Of a DNA stretch of 42,238 nucleotides, positions 8,737 through 17,552 are shown piece after piece. How positions within the stretch are numbered: the first letter of the stretch is position 1; the number at the start of each line of letters is the position of its first letter. The notes under the pieces are model-generated. The model was not told where the DNA came from, did not search any database, and saw only the letters and a list, made by a program, of their open reading frames with translations. The position numbers and the translations under genes are program-made. Source of the stretch: Flavobacteriaceae bacterium UBA4022 (GTDB lineage: Bacteria > Bacteroidota > Bacteroidia > Flavobacteriales > Flavobacteriaceae). Location: the NCBI GenBank assembly GCA_002384055.1, contig DGAU01000001.1, positions 10,904-53,141 on the forward strand, given 5' to 3'.

Positions 8737-9537
8737 ATGAAAGAATTATTGATGCGTACCATTTCTGGTTTGATCTACATGACCCTTGTCTTGTTTGCGA
8801 TGTATTCCTGTTCCGAATATTATTTGGCATTGACTGGCGTACTGGGCCTATTGACTTTGTTTGAGTTTCAAAGACTGATAAAAATAAAGAGTCTGTTACC
8901 CTATGTGCTCTTTTCATTGTTATTCTTTATCGTCCACACACAAAGAGCCCCTCTATGGCTGACGCCTTTGATCGGCCTTATGGGAGTATTTATGAATCTC
9001 TACCTCCTTTTGAGTCTATTTGATTACGCCTCCAACGAGCGCCTAGAACGCAAATACATTCCTATGGTATTTTATATCATGATTGGCATCCTATGTATGG
9101 GCATGATCCCTTTTCACAACGGCATATTTGATGCCCATTTAATCGCGGGGGTATTTGTATTAATCTGGGTCAATGACAGCATGGCCTACCTGGTTGGCGT
9201 CAATTTTGGTCGGCATAAATTATTAGAACGTATTTCGCCAAAAAAAACAACAGAAGGCACCTTAGGCGGCTTGATTGGTAGCTTGATTGGTGCTGGGATT
9301 TTAGCGCAGTACTTCACCAATCAATCGTTAGAATTATGGTTGATCTTGGCCGTAGTTATCGCCTGTTTTGGCACCATTGGGGATTTGATCCAATCCAAAT
9401 TCAAACGTAAAGCCCAAGTTAAAGACAGCGGCACATTGCTTCCTGGTCATGGGGGCATTTATGACCGACTCGACAGTATTATTTTTGTCAGCCCATTTGT
9501 TTATACCATTTTACAAATCACCTATTATGTTTCATAA
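8737..9537 (+). CDS. cdsA: Phosphatidate cytidylyltransferase
   Basis: CdsA makes CDP-diacylglycerol from phosphatidic acid and CTP, the branch point of phospholipid synthesis in the inner membrane. The 266-residue protein is almost wholly hydrophobic with about seven to eight transmembrane helices. Near its C-terminus it carries the full family signature: SKFKR, then KDSG, then LPGHGGIYDRLDS. The ATG at 8737 follows 77 bp after the LUD gene. The psd start codon overlaps its last 11 bp, so the two successive lipid enzymes are translationally coupled. Confidence 0.95.
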   Translation: MKELLMRTISGLIYMTLVLFAMYSCSEYYLALTGVLGLLTLFEFQRLIKIKSLLPYVLFSLLFFIVHTQRAPLWLTPLIGLMGVFMNLYLLLSLFDYASNERLERKYIPMVFYIMIGILCMGMIPFHNGIFDAHLIAGVFVLIWVNDSMAYLVGVNFGRHKLLERISPKKTTEGTLGGLIGSLIGAGILAQYFTNQSLELWLILAVVIACFGTIGDLIQSKFKRKAQVKDSGTLLPGHGGIYDRLDSIIFVSPFVYTILQITYYVS

Positions 9538-10180
9538 AGAAGGATACCGAATTATTGTTGTGACCTTTATCGTGGTGGCAGTGCTCTTTTTGGCCGCTCA
9601 CTATGTGTCCATGCCGACATGGGCTCAATACCTGATCTGGTCTACTGGATTTATCTTTCTGTTTTTGATTCTGCAATTTTTCCGCAACCCAAAAAGAAAT
9701 TATACGCTGGATTCTAACAAAGTTTTATCTCCAGTGGATGGAAAAGTTGTGGTTATTGAAGAAGTTTATGAGCCTGAATTTTTTAAGGACAAGCGCCTAC
9801 AGATATCGGTATTCATGTCTCCCATAAATGTGCACGTCACACGCTATCCCGTAGGCGGAACCATTAAATACAGTAAGCACCATCCCGGCAAATATCTTGT
9901 GGCTTGGCATCCTAAAGCAAGTACCGACAATGAACGCACTACTGTAGTGGTAGAGAGTTCTGTCTTTGGGCCTGTGCTTTTTCGACAAATCGCAGGAGCC
10001 CTGGCCAAGCGCATCGTAAACTATGCCCAAGAAGGCCAACAAGCGCAGCAAACTGACGATAGTGGCTTTATAAAATTTGGTTCACGCGTCGATGTGTATC
10101 TGCCGCTTGACAGCAAAATAAATGTCACACTCAATCAGGTCGTCACTGGTGGCCTGAGCGTTTTAGCCCATCAAAAATGA
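9527..10180 (+). CDS. psd: Phosphatidylserine decarboxylase proenzyme
   Basis: Psd converts phosphatidylserine to phosphatidylethanolamine using a pyruvoyl group formed by self-cleavage. The 217-residue protein is the short form. It has an N-terminal pair of membrane segments, then VLSPVDGKVV, FMSPINVHVTRYPV (catalytic His region) and the cleavage site in KFGSRV, where Ser186 would become the pyruvoyl group of the small subunit. I use the ATG at 9527 (MFHKEGYR), which overlaps cdsA by 11 bp. Its stop overlaps the start of the acyl-CoA-binding gene (ATGA), so cdsA, psd and the binding protein form one unit. Confidence 0.95.
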   Translation: MFHKEGYRIIVVTFIVVAVLFLAAHYVSMPTWAQYLIWSTGFIFLFLILQFFRNPKRNYTLDSNKVLSPVDGKVVVIEEVYEPEFFKDKRLQISVFMSPINVHVTRYPVGGTIKYSKHHPGKYLVAWHPKASTDNERTTVVVESSVFGPVLFRQIAGALAKRIVNYAQEGQQAQQTDDSGFIKFGSRVDVYLPLDSKINVTLNQVVTGGLSVLAHQK

Positions 10181-10458
10181 AGCAAGAGGAGTTAGATAAA
10201 ACCTTTGAAGAAGCTGTTATCGCGGTCAACGCGCATGTAGATCCGTTTCCTGCTGATATTCTGCTGAAGCTTTATGCCTATTTCAAAAAAGCGACGGACA
10301 ATCGAGACTCTCCAGGCAGCAAGAAACCGTTGATAAATGCGTTTAAAACAAACGCTTTATTTCAAGCGCAAGATATCTCACACAATGAGGCAAAAAGAAA
10401 TTATATCGAAACGGCCCATACCTATTTTCTGGACATAGATCAACATAAGACGCTTTAA
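10177..10458 (+). CDS. Acyl-CoA-binding protein
   Basis: This 93-residue protein matches the four-helix acyl-CoA-binding family. It has LKLYAYFKKAT (the Tyr/Lys ligand helix), a PGSKKPL loop, INAFKTNALFQAQ in place of the usual tryptophan-containing helix 3, and EAKRNYIETAH. The two tryptophans of the animal family are replaced, so affinity may differ. Its position directly after psd (4-bp ATGA overlap) ties it to lipid synthesis and suggests that it buffers or delivers acyl-CoA. No signal peptide. Confidence 0.75.
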   Translation: MKQEELDKTFEEAVIAVNAHVDPFPADILLKLYAYFKKATDNRDSPGSKKPLINAFKTNALFQAQDISHNEAKRNYIETAHTYFLDIDQHKTL

Positions 10459-10525
10459 CCCCTAAGTGTTCTATTGGCGAACAGGACTCTTCTCTAAAGA
10501 CTAAATTTTCATGAGACGCAATGCG

Positions 10526-13162
10526 CTAGGCGTTCCCTAGAGCTGCCAAACTCGATTCCAAGGTTTCCATTTTGGCCAGGGCATCTGCTGCCTTTTTGCG
10601 TTCCGAAGCGACTACGGCCTCCGGGGCCCCGGCAACAAAGCGTTCGTTGTTTAATTTCCCTTGAACGCTCTTCAAAAAACCTCTAGTATACATGAGCTCT
10701 TCCTGGATTTTTGCACGCTCTGCAGCCACATCTAAGGTGCCTGAGAAGGGAACAAAATACTCGTTGCTTTTGACCCTGAAACTCATAGCACCCTCTGGTA
10801 CTTGATCACTGTAGGTGATTTCTGTGACGTGCCCGAGTTTGGCGATCGCGGCATCAAAGTCCTTAGAAAAATCTTCGGCATTATGAACGGTAAGCGAAAT
10901 CGCTTCTTTAAATGGAATGTTTTTGGTTTTGCGCAATGTACGTAGCCCAGAAATAACCTCAGCAGCCAATTCAAAATTGGCAATCACCGCTGTATCATAA
11001 GGCTTGATCTCTGGCCATTGCGCCACAATGAGGGCTTGATCAGGTGTGCGCTGATGCATGTCTTGCCAGATTTCTTCCGAAATAAAGGGCACGAATGGAT
11101 GGAGTACCTTGAGGTTATCTTCTAGGAGTTCTAAAATTTCTTGAAAGGTTTCTTGGGCCATGGGCTGTCCATAATCGGGCTTGACCATTTCTAGGAACCA
11201 CGAGCAAAAATCATCCCAGATGAGCTTGTAAGTGGTCATTAAGGCATCACTCATACGGTATTTGGTATAGTGGTCTTCCAATTCGGCTAAGGCCATTTGG
11301 AATTTATGACGGTACCAAACAATGGCCTGTCGCGCACTATCACTAACGGCAACCTCATCAGATAAAGTCCAACCCGAAATCAGTCGATACGCGTTCCATA
11401 TTTTATTGACAAAAGCACTCCCCTGCTGACACAAATCTTCGTCAAACATCAAGTCATTGCCCGCTGGCGAACTCAGAAGCATACCAACACGCACCCCGTC
11501 CGCACCATATTGATCAATCAAGACCAACGGATCGGGCGAGTTCCCTAAAGATTTACTCATTTTGCGGCGCTGTTTGTCACGAACAATCCCCGTCAAATAA
11601 ACATTATTAAACGGTTTGGTATCGCGGAAGGCATAGCCCGCTACAATCATGCGTGCCACCCAGAAAAACAAAATCTCTGGTGCGGTGACCAAATCATTGG
11701 TAGGATAATAATAATTGATCTCCGGATTATCGGGCGAACGTATACCGTCAAAAACACTAATAGGCCAAAGCCATGAAGAAAACCAGGTGTCGAGTGCATC
11801 GGGATCTTGTTTCAGGTGGTCTAGAGTCAGTGCCGGGTTTCCACTTTGGGTTCGGGCCAAAGCCAAGGCTTCCTCTTTTGAGGTCGCTACGACAAACTCC
11901 TCGCGGCCATTGCCATAATAATAAGCGGGTATTTGCTGTCCCCACCAAAGCTGACGGGAAATATTCCAGTCACGGACATTTTCCATCCAATGGCGGTAGG
12001 TATTGATAAATTTGTCTGGAACGAGTTGCACCTCTTTATTCAAGACCGCCGCCAAAGCCGGCTCCGCTAAGTCTTTCATTTTCAAAAACCACTGATCACT
12101 GAGTTTCGGCTCTATCACGGCGCCAGTACGCTCGCTCGTGCCCACTTTGTTGAGATGGTCTTCTACTTTGACTAAATAACCTTTTTCGTCTAATTCTTCG
12201 ACAATCGCTTTGCGTACGGCAAATCGATCCATACCCTGATAATGCATACCATGGGCATTGAGCGTGGCGTTGTCATTAAAAATATCAATAACCTCGAGTT
12301 GATGGGTTTCGCCCAAAACTTTATCATTCTCATCATGGGCCGGAGTAACCTTAAGACAACCGGTACCAAAATCCATCGCAACATAAGTGTCTTCAATCAC
12401 CGGGATCAAACGATCACAAATTGGCACGCGTACTTTTTTGCCTTTGAGGTGTGCAAAGCGTGGATCTTCGGGATGGACACATACCGCCGTATCACCCAAT
12501 AAGGTCTCGGGACGTGTCGTAGCGATCATCACATGATCGGTCGTGCCCGCTACAGGATAGTTGATATAATATAATTTACCTTGTCGCTCCTGATGGATGA
12601 CTTCTTCATCACTGAGGGTCGTTTGTGCCTCAGGATCCCAATTGACCATTCGGTATCCTCGGTAAATAAGGCCTTTGTTGTATAAGTCCACAAAAACCTG
12701 AATGACCGACTCGGACAAATCTGGATCCATCGTGAATTTGGTCCGTTCCCAATCACAGGAAGCACCTAATTTTTTGAGTTGTTCTAAAATAATACCACCA
12801 TGCTTGTGGGTCCATTCCCAAGCGTGTTCTAAAAATGCCTCACGGGTAAGGTCGGCTTTCTCTATCCCTTCGGCCTTGAGTTTGGCCACTACTTTGGCTT
12901 CTGTGGCAATAGAGGCGTGATCTGTACCAGGTACCCAACAGGCATTAAAGCCCTTAAGCCGCGCACGACGGATCAAAACATCCTGAATGGTGTTATTGAG
13001 CATGTGCCCCATATGAAGCACTCCTGTGACATTTGGTGGGGGGATCACTATAGTATAAGGTTCTCTCTGGTCGACCTCACTATGGAAATAATTATGCTCC
13101 ATCCAGTAGCGGTACCATTTTTCTTCAACCTGCTTTGCCTTGTATTTGCCCTCTTGTGCCAT
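10526..13162 (-). CDS. valS: Valyl-tRNA synthetase
   Basis: ValRS charges tRNA-Val and edits misacylated threonine. The 878-residue class I synthetase shows the HMGH nucleotide-binding motif at 50-53 and KMSKS at 534-538. The CP1 editing insertion (TTRPETLLGDTA, then DFGTGCLKVTPAHDEND), the anticodon-binding helical region and the C-terminal coiled-coil arm that marks ValRS are also present. Length and motifs are full. The ATG at 13162 lies 31 bp after a perfect -7 box on the same strand. It is convergent with the acyl-CoA-binding gene, with a 67-bp gap in which I see no feature. Confidence 0.98.
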   Translation of the reverse strand: MAQEGKYKAKQVEEKWYRYWMEHNYFHSEVDQREPYTIVIPPPNVTGVLHMGHMLNNTIQDVLIRRARLKGFNACWVPGTDHASIATEAKVVAKLKAEGIEKADLTREAFLEHAWEWTHKHGGIILEQLKKLGASCDWERTKFTMDPDLSESVIQVFVDLYNKGLIYRGYRMVNWDPEAQTTLSDEEVIHQERQGKLYYINYPVAGTTDHVMIATTRPETLLGDTAVCVHPEDPRFAHLKGKKVRVPICDRLIPVIEDTYVAMDFGTGCLKVTPAHDENDKVLGETHQLEVIDIFNDNATLNAHGMHYQGMDRFAVRKAIVEELDEKGYLVKVEDHLNKVGTSERTGAVIEPKLSDQWFLKMKDLAEPALAAVLNKEVQLVPDKFINTYRHWMENVRDWNISRQLWWGQQIPAYYYGNGREEFVVATSKEEALALARTQSGNPALTLDHLKQDPDALDTWFSSWLWPISVFDGIRSPDNPEINYYYPTNDLVTAPEILFFWVARMIVAGYAFRDTKPFNNVYLTGIVRDKQRRKMSKSLGNSPDPLVLIDQYGADGVRVGMLLSSPAGNDLMFDEDLCQQGSAFVNKIWNAYRLISGWTLSDEVAVSDSARQAIVWYRHKFQMALAELEDHYTKYRMSDALMTTYKLIWDDFCSWFLEMVKPDYGQPMAQETFQEILELLEDNLKVLHPFVPFISEEIWQDMHQRTPDQALIVAQWPEIKPYDTAVIANFELAAEVISGLRTLRKTKNIPFKEAISLTVHNAEDFSKDFDAAIAKLGHVTEITYSDQVPEGAMSFRVKSNEYFVPFSGTLDVAAERAKIQEELMYTRGFLKSVQGKLNNERFVAGAPEAVVASERKKAADALAKMETLESSLAALGNA

Positions 13163-13193
13163 TGTGGTGTGATTTTTGAAATCAACTAGTGGG

Positions 13194-13201
13194 CAAAAGT
13201 A
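13194..13201 (-). promoter_or_regulatory. -7 promoter element of valS
   Basis: On the minus strand this reads TACTTTTG, an exact TAnnTTTG match, 31 bp upstream of the valS ATG. Confidence 0.55.
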
Positions 13202-13287
13202 CTTATAAGTTAAAGATTATAAAAGAAGTGACGGGTTTTTGCTCGTTGCAGAAAAGTTATCTATTTTAGACCTTCAATTCAACCCTT

Positions 13288-13674
13288 ATGAAAAACCTAT
13301 TATTTATTTTGGCTATTACCCTTTTTGGACTCAGTGCTCAAGCACAAGCCAAAATTGAATTTAAAACAGAAACCATCGACTATGGCACAATTACCAAAGG
13401 CAGTGATGGCTTGCGTGTGTTTGAATTCACCAATACTGGCGACCAAGATTTAATTGTGTCGGATGTCAAGTCGAGCTGTGGTTGTACTGTCCCACAAAAG
13501 CCCGATGGCCCCATTGCTCCCGGAGCATCCGGCGAGATCAAGGTCAAATACGACACCAAGCGTCTGGGTCCCATCCGCAAGACCGTTACCGTTTACTCCA
13601 ACGCTACCGAATCGACCAAAGCTTTAAAAATAAAAGGTATCGTAGAAGAGTATAAAAGCATCTTAGAAAATTAA
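13288..13674 (+). CDS. DUF1573 domain secreted protein
   Basis: This is a 128-residue protein with a clear Sec signal peptide (MKNLLFILAITLFGLSAQAQA), so it is periplasmic or surface-exposed. The rest is one Ig-like DUF1573 domain with the family hallmark SSCGCTVP and the framework FEFTNTGDQDL and GEIKVKYDTKRLGP. The function of DUF1573 is not established; the CGC cysteine pair is its most conserved feature. It is monocistronic with a strong terminator right after it. Confidence 0.85.
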   Translation: MKNLLFILAITLFGLSAQAQAKIEFKTETIDYGTITKGSDGLRVFEFTNTGDQDLIVSDVKSSCGCTVPQKPDGPIAPGASGEIKVKYDTKRLGPIRKTVTVYSNATESTKALKIKGIVEEYKSILEN

Positions 13675-13695
13675 GACACCATTGATACGTGTGAC

Positions 13696-13725
13696 AAGCC
13701 CTGATAACTTCAGGGCTTTTTTTTT
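13696..13725 (+). terminator. Intrinsic terminator after the DUF1573 gene
   Basis: AAGCCCTGA (13696-13704) and TCAGGGCTT (13710-13718) form a perfect 9-bp stem with a 5-nt loop, followed by a T run reaching 13725. It lies 21 bp after the stop codon. Confidence 0.92.
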
Positions 13726-13832
13726 GGCCCTAACCGGATTCTAAATGGCGGTGTTTAAGCGGAGATTATTCAGGCCACAATGTCCGTTTTCTTGTTTTTA
13801 TTTCTGTAATTTGTTTTTTAAACACAAAGAAT

Positions 13833-15023
13833 ATGCCTTCAATTTCACGCAAAGGAAATGACATGCCAGAATCACCCATAAGGAAATTAGTGCCTTATGC
13901 CGAAATGGCCTACAAACAAAACAAAACGGTGTATCACCTGAACATTGGTCAACCCGATATTCAAACGCCTCAAATCGCTTTGGATGCGGTAAGTAATCAT
14001 GGCTTAGACATTTTGGCCTATACCCGCTCCGAAGGCTCATATGAATATCGCGAGAAAATTGCCGCCTATTACCAAGGTAAGTCCATCGCGGTTTCTGCCA
14101 ACGATATTGTCGTGACCACTGGCGGAAGCGAAGCTCTGTTATTTGCCATGGGTAGTATCTGTGACCCCGATGACGAGGTCATTATCCCCGAGCCATTCTA
14201 TGCGAATTATAACGGTTTTGCAAAGGCCAGTGGAGTCAGCATCATTCCTGTGCACTCGGGTATTGATGACAATTTTGCCTTACCGCCAATTGCTGATTTT
14301 GAGACTTTAATCACCCCAAAAACAAAAGCCATTTTAATCTGTAATCCAGGCAACCCTACAGGATACCTTTACAGCAAAGAAGAAATCCAGAGCCTCGTGG
14401 CACTGGTCCAAAAACATGATCTATTTTTGGTCTCTGACGAGGTCTATCGCGAGTTCACTTACGACGGGAACGTGCATTATTCCATCCTGCAAGAACCAGG
14501 TATGGAACAATATGGCATTTTGATCGACTCAGTATCCAAGCGCTATAGTATGTGCGGTGCACGCATTGGATGTCTGGTTTCTAAAAACAAAAAATTGCTG
14601 ACCACGGCATTAAAATTTGCACAAGCGCGCCTCAGCCCACCGACATTTGCACAGATCGCCAGCGAAGCCGCGTTAGGCACACCACAAAGCTATTTTGATG
14701 CGGTGATTAAAGAATATCAGGAGCGCCGAGACACCTTGGTCAGTGCATTACAAGCTATTCCTGGCGTAAGAGTAGGCGTCCCTAAGGGTGCATTTTATTG
14801 CATTGTTGAATTGCCTGTTAAAAATAGTGATGCCTTTGCACAATGGTTATTGGAATCTTTTGATCTCAATGGAGAAACCATTATGGTCGCTCCAGCTGCA
14901 GGCTTTTATTCCACACCCGGTGTTGGCCTGAATCAAGTGCGGATCGCTTATGTCCTTAACAAAGAAAGTCTCATCAAAGCCGTGGCCATTTTAAAGGCCG
15001 CACTAGAGCAGTACACAGATTAA
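13833..15023 (+). CDS. PLP-dependent class I/II aminotransferase
   Basis: This is a 396-residue fold-type I aminotransferase in the aspartate/aromatic aminotransferase group. Visible are the N-terminal NIGQPDIQTP, the cofactor-contact GGSEALLFAM, NPGNPTGYLYSKEE, the PLP-phosphate region SDEVYREF, the Schiff-base lysine Lys236 in SVSKRYSMCG and the substrate-carboxylate arginine region near NQVRIAYV. The amino donor cannot be told from sequence. It overlaps murB by 1 bp (TAATG), so the two are co-transcribed, although no functional link is evident. Upstream, TAATTTG near 13808 is one base short of a -7 box. Confidence 0.9.
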   Translation: MPSISRKGNDMPESPIRKLVPYAEMAYKQNKTVYHLNIGQPDIQTPQIALDAVSNHGLDILAYTRSEGSYEYREKIAAYYQGKSIAVSANDIVVTTGGSEALLFAMGSICDPDDEVIIPEPFYANYNGFAKASGVSIIPVHSGIDDNFALPPIADFETLITPKTKAILICNPGNPTGYLYSKEEIQSLVALVQKHDLFLVSDEVYREFTYDGNVHYSILQEPGMEQYGILIDSVSKRYSMCGARIGCLVSKNKKLLTTALKFAQARLSPPTFAQIASEAALGTPQSYFDAVIKEYQERRDTLVSALQAIPGVRVGVPKGAFYCIVELPVKNSDAFAQWLLESFDLNGETIMVAPAAGFYSTPGVGLNQVRIAYVLNKESLIKAVAILKAALEQYTD

Positions 15024-16036
15024 TGACTGTTATACGGAACCATTCTCTTAAAGCGTTCAATACCTTTGGTGTTGAGGCCCGTGCGGCAAATTTTGCCTCA
15101 GCAAAAGACCTTGACACCCTTAGATCACTCTTAACGACCTTCCGTAATGACCCCATCATGATTTTGGGTGGAGGCAGTAATATCTTACTGACCCAAGACC
15201 TGCCAGGTTTGACCCTTCATATAGGACTCAAAGGGATTGAGATCGTGGAAGACGATGCCCAGCAGATCACCCTCGAAGTGCAAGCTGGAGAGCAATGGCA
15301 CGACTTTGTCCTCTACTGTCTTGATCAGAATTACGGCGGCGTTGAAAATTTAGCCCTCATTCCGGGTCAAGTTGGGACAGCCCCTATTCAAAACATTGGC
15401 GCCTATGGGGTAGAATTAAAAGATGTTCTGGTGAGTTGCCAGGCACTACACCGAGATACCTTAGCGCTCAAAACTTTTAGCCATGACGACTGCGCCTTTG
15501 GCTACCGCGATTCTATATTTAAGCAAGCGCTTAAAGGCCAATACCTGATCACTTCAGTGCGGATGCGTTTGCGCAAAATCAACCACAACATACAGACAAA
15601 ATATGGCGCTATTGCCGAAGTATTGACTCAGAAAGGCATCACCAATCCTGGAATACGTGACGTTGCCCAGGCCGTGATTGAGATCCGTCAATCCAAGCTT
15701 CCCGACCCAAAAGAACTGGGTAATTCAGGGAGTTTTTTCAAAAATCCAGTAGTGGATCAAACTGATTTTGATCGTTTCATAAAGCAATTTCCTTCTGCGC
15801 CATTCTATGAAGTCTCCGAAGACCATTACAAAATTCCTGCGGGCTGGCTCATCGAACAAGCTGGTTTGAAAGGTTATCGTGATGGAGATGCTGGCGTACA
15901 CCACCAGCAGGCCTTAGTCCTGGTGAATCATGGCCATGCAACGGGACAAGATATATGGACATTGGCACAATATGTTCAAAACAGCGTCATGGCCAAATAC
16001 GGCATCGCTTTGAAGCCAGAAGTGAACCGCTACTGA
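15023..16036 (+). CDS. murB: UDP-N-acetylenolpyruvoylglucosamine reductase
   Basis: MurB reduces UDP-GlcNAc-enolpyruvate to UDP-MurNAc with FAD and NADPH, an early cytoplasmic step of peptidoglycan synthesis. The 337-residue protein has the FAD-binding run LGGGSNILLTQ, the ENLALIPGQVGTAPIQNIGAYG segment, the catalytic-serine loop NSGSFFKNP, WLIEQAGLKG, and the C-terminal LKPEVNRY with the conserved Glu. It is the type I form with the Tyr-loop-containing lobe. Its ATG overlaps the aminotransferase stop by 1 bp. Confidence 0.97.
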   Translation: MTVIRNHSLKAFNTFGVEARAANFASAKDLDTLRSLLTTFRNDPIMILGGGSNILLTQDLPGLTLHIGLKGIEIVEDDAQQITLEVQAGEQWHDFVLYCLDQNYGGVENLALIPGQVGTAPIQNIGAYGVELKDVLVSCQALHRDTLALKTFSHDDCAFGYRDSIFKQALKGQYLITSVRMRLRKINHNIQTKYGAIAEVLTQKGITNPGIRDVAQAVIEIRQSKLPDPKELGNSGSFFKNPVVDQTDFDRFIKQFPSAPFYEVSEDHYKIPAGWLIEQAGLKGYRDGDAGVHHQQALVLVNHGHATGQDIWTLAQYVQNSVMAKYGIALKPEVNRY

Positions 16037-16152
16037 TTGATGTTCAGGGCACCATCCATTTGGTGTAAGACTTTATTTCTTGCCATGATTTCCTTGCGGA
16101 TAAGCGGCCGACCACCGCAAAGAGATAAAGCATAGAATTTTTTTTTGGACAT
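16030..16152 (-). CDS. Possible small ORF, 40 residues, no known family
   Basis: An ATG-initiated frame on the minus strand encodes MSKKKFYALSLCGGRP followed by a basic helix (LIRKEIMARNKVLHQM). It ends 7 bp inside the murB stop region. I do not recognise it. It is the only frame of note in the 200-bp murB-membrane protein gap and has a plausible start and composition, but there is no exact -7 box upstream (a T-rich TATTTTTT is near). It could equally be chance. Confidence 0.25.
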   Translation of the reverse strand: MSKKKFYALSLCGGRPLIRKEIMARNKVLHQMDGALNINQ

Positions 16153-16213
16153 GATTTTAATTCTTTCGCGGTTTTGACCCTAAAAAAATATCTATAGTTA
16201 AGCCGAAACATCG

Positions 16214-16221
16214 TAATTTTG
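16214..16221 (+). promoter_or_regulatory. -7 promoter element before the 16240-19326 gene set
   Basis: TAATTTTG matches TAnnTTTG exactly, 18 bp before the ATG at 16240. It probably drives the four overlapping genes that follow. Confidence 0.55.
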
Positions 16222-16239
16222 CCCAAAGAACCAAACCTT

Positions 16240-16443
16240 ATGAAACTCATTTTTCTAACCATTGGCCTGCTCATTTTAGCGTTTGCCGGAATTGCCATCA
16301 AGATTTGGGCGAAAAAGGACGGCAAATTTGCTGGGACTTGTGCCTCGCAAAGTCCGTTCCTCAATAAAGACGGTGAAAATTGTAGTTTTTGTGGAAAGGC
16401 ACCTGAACAATTTTTGGACTGCAAGGGTAGTGAACCTTCCTAA
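16240..16443 (+). CDS. Small membrane-anchored Cys-rich protein
   Basis: This 67-residue protein has an N-terminal hydrophobic helix (MKLIFLTIGLLILAFAGIAIKIWA) and a short soluble tail with four cysteines arranged as C-x17-C-x2-C-x9-C. The tail could bind a metal or form disulfides. I know similar flavobacterial proteins only as 'membrane or secreted protein' without a function. The ATG at 16240 is used; a TTG at 16219 belongs to the promoter box. Its stop overlaps the glycosyltransferase start (TAATG). Confidence 0.7.
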   Translation: MKLIFLTIGLLILAFAGIAIKIWAKKDGKFAGTCASQSPFLNKDGENCSFCGKAPEQFLDCKGSEPS

Positions 16444-17552
16444 TGCCTGAGCCACCAATGCTATTGTTTTTTTTAACAGGAGCGTTTGCCTTTATTAACC
16501 TTCTTTTTTTTTATCGCTTTTATGGCTTTACTCAAGCCCCTATTGGTCCAGAGTCACTACAAAATTATCCCGTTTCGGTCCTTATTTGCGCCAAAAATCA
16601 AGCAGATAACTTAGGTCGTTTACTGCCCTTAATCTCGGCGCAGCGCTATTCCAATTTTGAAATCATTGTTGTGAATGACGGATCTACAGATCACACACAA
16701 GACCTTCTTGAGGCTTATGCCCTGACCGACAAACGGCTCGAAATTGTGACCATAAAACCCAACGAAACCTTTTGGGGCAATAAGAAGTATGCCTTGACAC
16801 TGGGTATTAAAAAAGCCCAATACCAGCGCCTCTTGTTTACTGACGCCGACTGTATCCCCTGCTCGGATCAATGGATGAAACGCATGACTGCGCCAATGAC
16901 CGACAAAAACGCCATCGTTTTGGGGTATAGCGGTTATGAAAAAAAGCCCGGGCTACTCAATGCGCTGATCCGTTATGAAACCGTAATGACCGCGTGCCAA
17001 TACCTTGGGCATGCTTGGGCCAAAATGCCCTATATGGGTGTGGGACGCAATTTAGCCTATACAAAACCCTTGTTTTTTGAACAAAAGGGTTTTGTGAGCC
17101 ATATGGATATCCCCTCAGGCGATGATGATCTATTTGTCAACAAGGCAGCAGCAACCTGTAAAACATATATCGTATTTGAGCCTTCGGCACAAACACAATC
17201 CATACCAAAAACAACATGGGCCTCATTTATCCGTCAAAAACGGCGGCACATTACGACAGCCCACCATTATCAATGGCACCACCAATTGGTCTTAGGCTTT
17301 TATGCCCTGAGTCTCATTGGGTTTTGGAGCAGCGCAGTGCTTGGACTCATCGTTCACACACCGCTGAATTTTCTTCTCACCATTGTGATCCTGCGCATTG
17401 GGTTGCAACAGGCATTACTTGCCCCTTGTTTTAGGGCATTAAAAGAACGATCAATGGTGTGGCTCCTCTTTATTTTTGAGCCGTTATTACTTTGTTTTCA
17501 ATTAATTGTCTTTATTTTGAATCTCTTTAGCAAACCGCCGCGTTGGAAATAA
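16443..17552 (+). CDS. Family 2 glycosyltransferase, membrane-bound
   Basis: This 369-residue protein has an N-terminal membrane helix, a GT-A domain (VSVLICAKNQADNL, VVNDGSTDHTQDLL, the metal-binding TDADC) and a late acidic patch SGDDDLFVNK. A RQKRRH motif at the position of the Q/RxxRW processive motif and several C-terminal transmembrane helices follow. It resembles synthases that add sugars to lipid or polysaccharide carriers at the inner membrane; donor and acceptor are unknown. The start could also be the ATG at 16458. Its end overlaps the sigma-factor start by 10 bp, so it is translated together with a regulator. Confidence 0.88.
   Translation: MPEPPMLLFFLTGAFAFINLLFFYRFYGFTQAPIGPESLQNYPVSVLICAKNQADNLGRLLPLISAQRYSNFEIIVVNDGSTDHTQDLLEAYALTDKRLEIVTIKPNETFWGNKKYALTLGIKKAQYQRLLFTDADCIPCSDQWMKRMTAPMTDKNAIVLGYSGYEKKPGLLNALIRYETVMTACQYLGHAWAKMPYMGVGRNLAYTKPLFFEQKGFVSHMDIPSGDDDLFVNKAAATCKTYIVFEPSAQTQSIPKTTWASFIRQKRRHITTAHHYQWHHQLVLGFYALSLIGFWSSAVLGLIVHTPLNFLLTIVILRIGLQQALLAPCFRALKERSMVWLLFIFEPLLLCFQLIVFILNLFSKPPRWK

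Noticed and set aside
16093..16146. Terminator after murB (TTGCGG/CCGCAA pairing and a later T-run)
   Set aside because: The stem is only 6 bp with a 15-nt loop, and the T-run is more than 20 nt away, so it does not form a normal intrinsic terminator.
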